From the NCBI GenBank assembly GCA_045580325.1, contig JAZNNR010000028.1, positions 4,208 through 68,207 on the forward strand: a stretch of DNA of 64,000 nucleotides, in the 5' to 3' direction. The notes beneath the pieces were generated by a model that was given only the letters and a program-made list of their open reading frames with translations, was not told where the DNA came from and did no database searches. The translations under genes were made by a program, and so were the position numbers. Of the stretch, positions 58,566-64,000 are shown piece by piece (position 1 is the stretch's first letter; each line of letters starts with the position of its first letter). This DNA comes from SIG672 sp045580325 (GTDB lineage Bacteria; Bacillota; Clostridia; Oscillospirales; CAG-272).

Positions 58566-58720
58566 AAGAGCAGTTCGTTAGGTCTGCACTTGTTCTCGAA
58601 AATATTCCGTTTCCGCTTGCGGAACGCGGCTGTTCAAACCGCGAGGAATATTTCAGAACGGCGTAAATTGACTTTCAATTTACCGCTAACTGTGCACGCC
58701 GTTTGAACTGCTCTTTTTTC
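58566..58720 (+). terminator. Terminator 2 with a structured insert in its loop
   Basis: AAGAGCAGTTC (58566-58576) pairs with GAACTGCTCTT (58705-58715), followed by TTTTC; 128-nt loop. Confidence 0.75.
58577..58704 (+). repeat. Structured terminator-loop element, copy 2
   Basis: Second copy of the element at 56209-56335, with inner perfect hairpin TTCCGC-TTGC-GGAA. Non-coding. Confidence 0.7.
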
Positions 58721-58749
58721 TTGACAGATTTATCAATGTATGGTATAAT
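58721..58749 (+). promoter_or_regulatory. Promoter of BspA-like gene 3
   Basis: TTGACA, 17-bp spacer, TATAAT (about 58721-58749). The following 180-nt leader (to 58929) contains hairpins ACAAGA/TCTTGT and CTTGAA/TTCAAG and no gene. Confidence 0.8.
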
Positions 58750-58929
58750 TCAATAAGGTGAATGAATTTCCGATAAATACGGAGCAATAAACAAGATTTT
58801 TGCGCTTTATAAAGTCTTGTTGCGGGATTGTAAACTTGAAGTGGTGGCATTTTCAAGCTTGCTTTGCTATAATGAGTTCGCAAAATCAAGATGAAATGAT
58901 TATGTAATTTTTTTATCTCAGGAGAAAAA

Positions 58930-60207
58930 ATGAAAAAACTAAAATTTTTACTGCCTATCATTTTAACGTTGACCGTTATAATGATGATTTTTGTTGTTTC
59001 ACAGATTCCCGCAAAGGCGGCGGAAACGTCGGGAACTTGCGGCGATAATCTCACTTGGAGCTTCGACGAGGCCACCGGCACTCTTACGATTTCGGGCACG
59101 GGTGATATGACAGATTACAGTTACGATTCATATTCATCTGCCCCTTGGAAAAGTAAATGGGCTTCCATTAAAACTGCAAAAATTTCCGAAGGTGTAACGA
59201 GTATTGGTGATCATGCGTTCGACGGTTGTAAGAACCTCACAAGTATAACTATTCCCGACGGCGTTACAAGTATTGGTGATTCTGCGTTCATGGATTGCTA
59301 TAGAATCACCGATATAACTATCCCCGACAGCGTTACCACCATCGGTGATCATGCGTTCCAACTTTGCCAAAGCCTCACAAGCATAACTGTTCCCGACAGC
59401 GTTACAAATATTGATGATTATGCGTTCATCGGTTGCGAAAACCTCACGAGCGTAACAATAGGAAAAGGCGTTACGAGTATCGGTAGAACTGCATTCTACT
59501 ATTGCATTAGTCTTATAAGCATAACTATTCCCGACAGCGTTACGAGTATTGGTGATAGTGCGTTCCAAAGTTGTGCAAACCTCAAGAACATAACGATAGG
59601 AAACGGCGTAACGAGCATTGGTGAGAATACGTTCAATGGTTGCAGTAACCTTAAAACTGTATATGTTTCATCTTCGAATATTGTTGAAAATTTAACTTCA
59701 AGCACTTCGTGCGGAAAGTTAATATATCATGCAGACACCGTGTATATCGAAAACTCCATAACATACATTCCAAGCTATGTTACGTCAAGCTATCGACATA
59801 AAGCTACGGTAGTATATGACGAAATTACATATACCAAGTATAGTAAAAACACCTCTCACAATTTCGATACAGACTGGCGCAGCGATAAAAATAATCATTG
59901 GCACGAGTGCTCCTGCGGTGAGAAATCCGAGCTTGTACCTCATTCGTGGAACAATGGTGAGATAACACTAGAGCCTACTGTTGATTTCGAGGGAGAAATG
60001 ACCTTTACCTGCACAGCTTGCTCTGCTACAAGGACAGAAAAGCTTGACAAGCTGGAAGCTCCCGACGAGCCCGATACACCCGACACTCCCGAGGAACCTG
60101 AAGAAAAGAAGAATGATTCAGTGACTATAATAATCATCTCGGCAATCATAGTAGTGGCAATTATCGGTGTGTGCGTGGTAATAATAATCAAAAAGAAAAA
60201 AGCGTAA
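58930..60207 (+). CDS. BspA-like leucine-rich-repeat surface protein 3
   Basis: Third paralogue (425 aa), with the same plan: signal segment, GTCGDNLTWSFDEATGTL domain (shared with paralogue 2, absent in 1), about eight LRR_5 repeats (75-250), HWHECSCG/FTCTACSA tail, short acidic-proline linker, C-terminal helix and KKKKA. It has its own promoter and a long leader. The upstream 20 bp and first codons differ more from copies 1 and 2, so it is the older duplicate. Confidence 0.9.
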   Translation: MKKLKFLLPIILTLTVIMMIFVVSQIPAKAAETSGTCGDNLTWSFDEATGTLTISGTGDMTDYSYDSYSSAPWKSKWASIKTAKISEGVTSIGDHAFDGCKNLTSITIPDGVTSIGDSAFMDCYRITDITIPDSVTTIGDHAFQLCQSLTSITVPDSVTNIDDYAFIGCENLTSVTIGKGVTSIGRTAFYYCISLISITIPDSVTSIGDSAFQSCANLKNITIGNGVTSIGENTFNGCSNLKTVYVSSSNIVENLTSSTSCGKLIYHADTVYIENSITYIPSYVTSSYRHKATVVYDEITYTKYSKNTSHNFDTDWRSDKNNHWHECSCGEKSELVPHSWNNGEITLEPTVDFEGEMTFTCTACSATRTEKLDKLEAPDEPDTPDTPEEPEEKKNDSVTIIIISAIIVVAIIGVCVVIIIKKKKA

Positions 60208-60212
60208 ATTTT

Positions 60213-60242
60213 AAGAGCAGTTCGTTTGAACTGCTCTTTTCA
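60213..60242. terminator. Terminator after BspA-like gene 3 (uninterrupted form)
   Basis: AAGAGCAGTTC (60213-60223), loop GTTT, GAACTGCTCTT (60228-60238), then TTC. Same stem as terminators 1 and 2 without the insert. Confidence 0.85.
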
Positions 60243-60258
60243 TATGTTTTATTATATT

Positions 60259-61011
60259 TCACCCAAGCAAAACGTCGCTTACAAGCATAATGCAAAATCC
60301 TACGAGAAGTGCGTAAGTCGCCCCTCTTTCGCTTCCGTGAGCGTGCGTTTCGGGTATCATTTCATCGCTTATTACGTAAAGCATCGTTCCGCCCGCAAAG
60401 GCAAGTGCAAACGGCAAGATCGCCGACGCTATACTTACCGCAAAATATCCGATAAGCGTTCCTACGACCTCAATAAGTCCTGTGATCATGGCTATAACGA
60501 AGGTCTTGCCCGGCTTTACGCCCGAAGCAAGCATAGGTCCGATTATTACCATACCTTCGGGGATATTTTGCAGTGCTATACCGCCTGCTATCATCAGCGC
60601 CTGTGCAGTATCGCCCGAGCCGAATCCGACACCCGCCGCAATTCCTTCGGGGAGATTATGTATTGCTATCGCCGTTACAAAAAGAAGCACCTTACTTAAA
60701 CTTGTATCGTTATGCTTTTCGATGTCGGGGCCTATAAGCTTATGAAGATGAGGTACTATTTTGTCTATGACGTTAAGACAAAGCGCGCCCGCGAAAATGC
60801 CTGCAATAGTTATGACAAGCTTATATTTTCCGCCATACTCAAGCGACGGGAGCACAAGTCCGATAACCGCTGCCGCAAGCATAACACCTGCCGCAAAGGA
60901 CAAAACTATATCCGAAAATTTATGGGATATTTTCTTAAAAACAAATCCTATCAGCGAGCCGACAACGGTAGCTCCGCCGACTCCGAGGGCGGTAAGAAGT
61001 ACAAGTTCCAT
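60259..61011 (-). CDS. ZIP family metal transporter
   Basis: Zinc/divalent-metal uptake protein (250 aa) with eight membrane helices. Helix IV carries AIAIHNLPEGIAAG and helix V ALQNIPEGMVI, the ZIP metal-binding motifs; a His-containing loop (VPHLHKLIGPDIEKHND) precedes helix IV. ZupT-like. Convergent with BspA-like gene 3. It imports Zn, Fe or Mn along the gradient. Confidence 0.92.
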   Translation of the reverse strand: MELVLLTALGVGGATVVGSLIGFVFKKISHKFSDIVLSFAAGVMLAAAVIGLVLPSLEYGGKYKLVITIAGIFAGALCLNVIDKIVPHLHKLIGPDIEKHNDTSLSKVLLFVTAIAIHNLPEGIAAGVGFGSGDTAQALMIAGGIALQNIPEGMVIIGPMLASGVKPGKTFVIAMITGLIEVVGTLIGYFAVSIASAILPFALAFAGGTMLYVISDEMIPETHAHGSERGATYALLVGFCIMLVSDVLLG

Positions 61012-61184
61012 ATTTTCACCTTTTCTATATTCATTAGGTTATATGTATTTTATCACTTCAAAAAACAAATGTCAATCATATTACCGCCTATTCGCATAAA
61101 AACTTATATAAACTTCTTGAAAATGGCATAAGATTATGCTATAATCTTTTTTACAAGGTTTACAAAAATATGGGAGAACATAAA

Positions 61185-62165
61185 ATGAACTCTAACATAA
61201 AAGAAACTATATTTAACAAGATTAAGGAATACGATCGCATTATAATCTTCCGCCACAGTCGTCCCGACGGCGATGCTGTGGGCGCTACAAAGGGACTTTG
61301 TGAGATCTTAAGACTCACTTTCCCCGAGAAAGAGGTTTTACTCTTAAACAGCGATTTTTCCGAATATATGGCTTTTCTCGGCGGTGAAGACGCTCCCCGT
61401 GATGACGAGTTTTTCACTAGTGCGCTTGGAGTCGTGATCGATACCGCGACTCTTGACAGAATTTCAAATAAGCAGTATGCTCTCTGCCGCGAGATCATAA
61501 AGATCGACCATCACATAAACGTCGAGCCTTACGGCGATGTTGTGTGGGTCGAGCCTAAAAGATCGTCAGCTTCCGAAATGATCGCAGATTTCTATTTCAC
61601 CTTTAAAGATGATCTGAAAATAAACAAAGACGGAGCGACATACATCTATGCAGGTATGGTAACAGACTCTGACCGATTCCGTTTCAGCACTGTTACAGGA
61701 GATACGCTGCGTCTTGCAGCATCTCTGCTTGATATGGGTATAGACCTTGACACGCTCCACGCAAATCTCTATTTAAGGGATTTTCATAACCTCAAATTTC
61801 AGGCGTACGTTTACGATAATATGAAGATCACCGAAAACGGAGTCGTTTATCTTAAAGTTACCCGTGAAATGCAGGACAAGTTTTCCCTTTCCTACGAAGA
61901 TGCGGGTGCTTCGGTAATATATATGGAATCGATAAGAAATTCTCTTATCTGGATCGCCTTTATCGAAAATGAGGACGGCACTACTCGTGTGCGTCTGCGC
62001 TCCCGTTTTGTTACTATCAATTCGCTTGCCGAGAAATATCACGGCGGCGGACACGCCTGTGCAAGCGGCGCAACCGTATACAGCGACAAAGAAGCATCTT
62101 CCCTTATTGCCGACGCCGACAAGCTTCTTAAAGAGTACAAAGAAACACACGAGGGTTGGCTGTAA
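61185..62165 (+). CDS. nrnA: DHH phosphoesterase, NrnA-like oligoribonuclease/pAp phosphatase
   Basis: DHH/DHHA1 protein (about 326 aa). Metal motifs are RHSRPDGDAVGATKG, VVIDTATLDR and KIDHHINVEPYGD (the DHH), and the DHHA1 substrate motif GGGHACASGA. It degrades nano-RNA and hydrolyses 3'-phosphoadenosine 5'-phosphate. I chose the ATG at 61185, 7 bp after GGGAGA; an in-frame ATG at 61170 overlaps that site. In other Firmicutes it often sits beside infB/rbfA, here about 52 kb away. Confidence 0.93.
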   Translation: MNSNIKETIFNKIKEYDRIIIFRHSRPDGDAVGATKGLCEILRLTFPEKEVLLLNSDFSEYMAFLGGEDAPRDDEFFTSALGVVIDTATLDRISNKQYALCREIIKIDHHINVEPYGDVVWVEPKRSSASEMIADFYFTFKDDLKINKDGATYIYAGMVTDSDRFRFSTVTGDTLRLAASLLDMGIDLDTLHANLYLRDFHNLKFQAYVYDNMKITENGVVYLKVTREMQDKFSLSYEDAGASVIYMESIRNSLIWIAFIENEDGTTRVRLRSRFVTINSLAEKYHGGGHACASGATVYSDKEASSLIADADKLLKEYKETHEGWL

Positions 62166-62181
62166 ATTTAATAAGTAAAAT

Positions 62182-62214
62182 ACCGCCGGGATTACTCTCG
62201 GCGGTTCTGTTTTT
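62182..62214. terminator. Bidirectional terminator between nrnA and pflA
   Basis: ACCGCCG (62182-62188) with CGGCGGT (62199-62205), then TCTGTTTTT on the plus strand; convergent genes. Confidence 0.75.
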
Positions 62215-62932
62215 AAATTATAAAAGAATCAACGAAGCTCTGAAGCTCCTCTTTTTTGGCTTTATCAAGCGCGTCCTTATCGGCAAATTTGTTTTCAATG
62301 CCAAGCTCTCGGTACTTGAAAAATCCCATTGTATGAAAAGCAAGAAGCTCATATTTTTTGACGCATTTCTTGCCACGTGTGTGTATCAGATACTTCCCTA
62401 TCATTTCCTTTGTGTCGTTTATATCGGGAATGACTACCGTTCTGACAACAGTCGTTTTATTTACAGATTCAAGAAAATCAAGCGTTTTTAAGGTATTTTC
62501 AATGCTTTTTCCCGTATATTTGAGGTAACTTTCATTATCCCAGAATTTAAGGTCAAGCAGTACTGCATCTGCGCTCTTAAGTACGTATTTTACAGTATCG
62601 TCAAGCGGCACGTATCCCGAAGTATCAAGAGCATATCCTATACCTGCCTCTTTGAGAAGTGGAACACATTCCTTTATAAACTCTGCCTGAAGCAGCGGCT
62701 CGCCGCCGCTGAAGGTAACTCCGCCGTCCTTTTTGAAGTAAGGCTTATATCTTGATACCTTTTTCACAAGGTCTTGCGGTGTCATTTGCACAGGCGCTTT
62801 TGACATATCCCAAGTATCAGGATTATGGCAGTATGCACACCGTAGCGGGCACCCTGCCATAAACACCGCAAATCTTATTCCTGCCCCGTCAAGCGCCGCA
62901 AGGCTTTCAAAAGAGTGAATAAATCCGTTCAT
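62213..62932 (-). CDS. pflA: Pyruvate formate-lyase activating enzyme
   Basis: Radical SAM activase (239 aa) that installs the glycyl radical on PflB. Fe-S motif CPLRCAYCHNPDTW (from residue 30), GGVTFSGGEPLLQ for SAM. Lies 6 bp downstream of pflB in the same operon. Compare the shorter radical SAM protein at 18465, which lacks such a partner. Confidence 0.96.
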   Translation of the reverse strand: MNGFIHSFESLAALDGAGIRFAVFMAGCPLRCAYCHNPDTWDMSKAPVQMTPQDLVKKVSRYKPYFKKDGGVTFSGGEPLLQAEFIKECVPLLKEAGIGYALDTSGYVPLDDTVKYVLKSADAVLLDLKFWDNESYLKYTGKSIENTLKTLDFLESVNKTTVVRTVVIPDINDTKEMIGKYLIHTRGKKCVKKYELLAFHTMGFFKYRELGIENKFADKDALDKAKKEELQSFVDSFII

Positions 62933-62938
62933 AACAAA

Positions 62939-64000
62939 TTACATTTTTTCGTGGAAGGTTCTCGAAATTACCTCAAGCTGCTTATCCTTCGAAAGCTTAT
63001 TGAAATTGACCGCATATCCGCTTACTCTTATCGTGAGCGAGGGATAGAGAGTCGGGTCATTCATAGCGTCTATAAGCTTCTGACGGTTAAGCACGTTTAC
63101 GTTGAGATGGTGTGCGTCCTGTGCAAAATATCCGTCAAGGACGTCTACAAGATTCTCTACTCTTCTTTCGTCGCTATCGCCGAGAGTATCGGGAGTTATC
63201 GAGAAGGTATTGGAAATACCGTCCTGACAGCAGTCGTAGCATATTTTAGCTACCGAGTTGAGCGAGGAGAGTGCGCCCTCCTTATCGCGTCCGTGCATCG
63301 GATTAGCGCCGGGTGCAAAGGGCTCGCCCTTCTTTCTTCCGTCGGGTGTAGCGCCTGTTTTTGAGCCGTAAACAACGTTTGACGTTATCGTAAGGATAGA
63401 GAGCGTATGCTTTGCGCCTCTGTACGTCTTTGTCTTACAAAGCTCGGCATAGAAGAATTCTGTTATCCATTTTGCAATCGAGTCAACTCTGTCATCGTCA
63501 TTTCCGTATTTCGGGAAGTCTCCGACAGTTTCAAAATCTGTGATAAGACCTGTTTCGTCTCTGATTACACGCACCTTTGCGTACTTTATTGCAGAAAGAG
63601 AGTCTGCAAGAACAGAAAGACCTGCTATGCCGAACGCCATGTATCTGTGAACGTCGGTGTCGTGAAGAGCCATCTGTATCTTTTCATACGCGTATTTGTC
63701 GTGCATGTAGTGTATCATGTTCATCGCCTTTACGTAGGTTGCGGCAAGGTATGGGCGATAGCGGTCGATAAGCTCAAGGGTGGTATCAAAATCAAGATAC
63801 TCGCCTTCAAATCTTCCCATGTCGGGCGCAACTCTGTCACCGCTCTTTTCATCGCGACCGCCGTTGAGTGCGAGAAGAAGAAGCTTTACAAGGTTTGCTC
63901 TCGCACCGAAGAACTGCATATCTTTGCCTATGCGCATTGCGGATACACAGCAAGCTATTGCGTAGTCGTCGCCGTACGTGCGGCGCATAAGGTCGTCATT
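62939..64000 (-). CDS. pflB: Pyruvate formate-lyase (5' end outside window)
   Basis: C-terminal 353 codons of formate acetyltransferase, which cleaves pyruvate with CoA to acetyl-CoA and formate. The active-site Cys-Cys pair is in YAIACCVSAM near the window edge, and the glycyl-radical site is RVSGYAV close to the C-terminus. The frame continues to base 64000 without a start. Operon partner of pflA. With ackA it accounts for acetate and formate formation. Confidence 0.97.
   Translation of the reverse strand, partial: NDDLMRRTYGDDYAIACCVSAMRIGKDMQFFGARANLVKLLLLALNGGRDEKSGDRVAPDMGRFEGEYLDFDTTLELIDRYRPYLAATYVKAMNMIHYMHDKYAYEKIQMALHDTDVHRYMAFGIAGLSVLADSLSAIKYAKVRVIRDETGLITDFETVGDFPKYGNDDDRVDSIAKWITEFFYAELCKTKTYRGAKHTLSILTITSNVVYGSKTGATPDGRKKGEPFAPGANPMHGRDKEGALSSLNSVAKICYDCCQDGISNTFSITPDTLGDSDERRVENLVDVLDGYFAQDAHHLNVNVLNRQKLIDAMNDPTLYPSLTIRVSGYAVNFNKLSKDKQLEVISRTFHEKM

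Overview
The window reads as the chromosome of a Gram-positive, endospore-forming anaerobe of the class Clostridia, most likely a gut commensal. Spore genes point this way: dipicolinate synthase dpaA/dpaB, a PdaA-type cortex deacetylase and a SpoVAF/GerA germination protein. So do fermentation genes (acetate kinase, pyruvate formate-lyase with its activase), a two-gene SufBC-type Fe-S system, glucuronide/uronate catabolism and surface BspA-type leucine-rich-repeat proteins. No species can be named from the sequence alone. Consensus sigma-A promoters (TTGACA-N17-TATAAT-like) and simple hairpin-plus-T-run terminators are frequent and frame most operons.

Layout. 1-858: 5' part of a TetM-like ribosomal GTPase, divergent from dpaAB (1054-2486), then two polysaccharide deacetylases (2630-4101). 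4131-10996: YgiQ radical SAM gene and the rimP-nusA-ylxR-ylxQ-infB translation/transcription operon, with a hairpin attenuator candidate in its leader. 11172-14521: two small unknowns, tmcAL and the divergent ackA. 14668-20252: DtxR/MntR-like regulator, prfB, the DUF1858-trmK-nif3 operon, a radical SAM enzyme coupled to a cysteine-motif membrane protein, and a HIT hydrolase. 20368-33371: carbohydrate region with a six-hairpin glycosidase plus DUF1836 regulator, then a glucuronide locus (GH2 enzyme, GPH transporter, AraC regulator, uxaC-uxuA-uxuB-eda-kdgK) that forms a complete route from glucuronide to pyruvate and glyceraldehyde-3-phosphate. 33587-41805: a tightly packed six-gene operon (2-hydroxyacid dehydrogenase, TIM-barrel isomerase, fumarate-reductase-like flavoprotein, SDR, heparinase II/III-like lyase, OYE-type ene-reductase) with a divergent AraC regulator. 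It matches no pathway I can name.

41806-48000 is the most accessory-looking part. It holds a tRNA-Leu(CAG) with three tandem 48-bp tRNA-derived hairpins in its leader and a 19-bp duplication of its 3' end downstream. An LRR protein and the SpoVAF-like gene follow. Next comes an AT-rich array of small membrane proteins, three of them directly preceded by a decayed Rhs/YD-repeat remnant. Each remnant carries an exact or near-exact consensus promoter inside the former coding sequence. I read this as a graveyard of Rhs toxin-tip/immunity cassettes in which the Rhs fragment now serves as promoter.

48070-64000: Zn/Cd-responsive ArsR, HMA chaperone and P-type ATPase; sufC-sufB; polA; three tandem BspA-like paralogues, two of them followed by a structured element of about 120 bp lodged in a terminator loop; a ZIP transporter; nrnA; and pflA with the 3' part of pflB. 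The best candidates for undescribed biology are the Rhs-derived promoter/immunity array, the lyase/ene-reductase operon, the radical SAM plus cysteine-motif protein pair, and the tRNA-Leu leader repeats.
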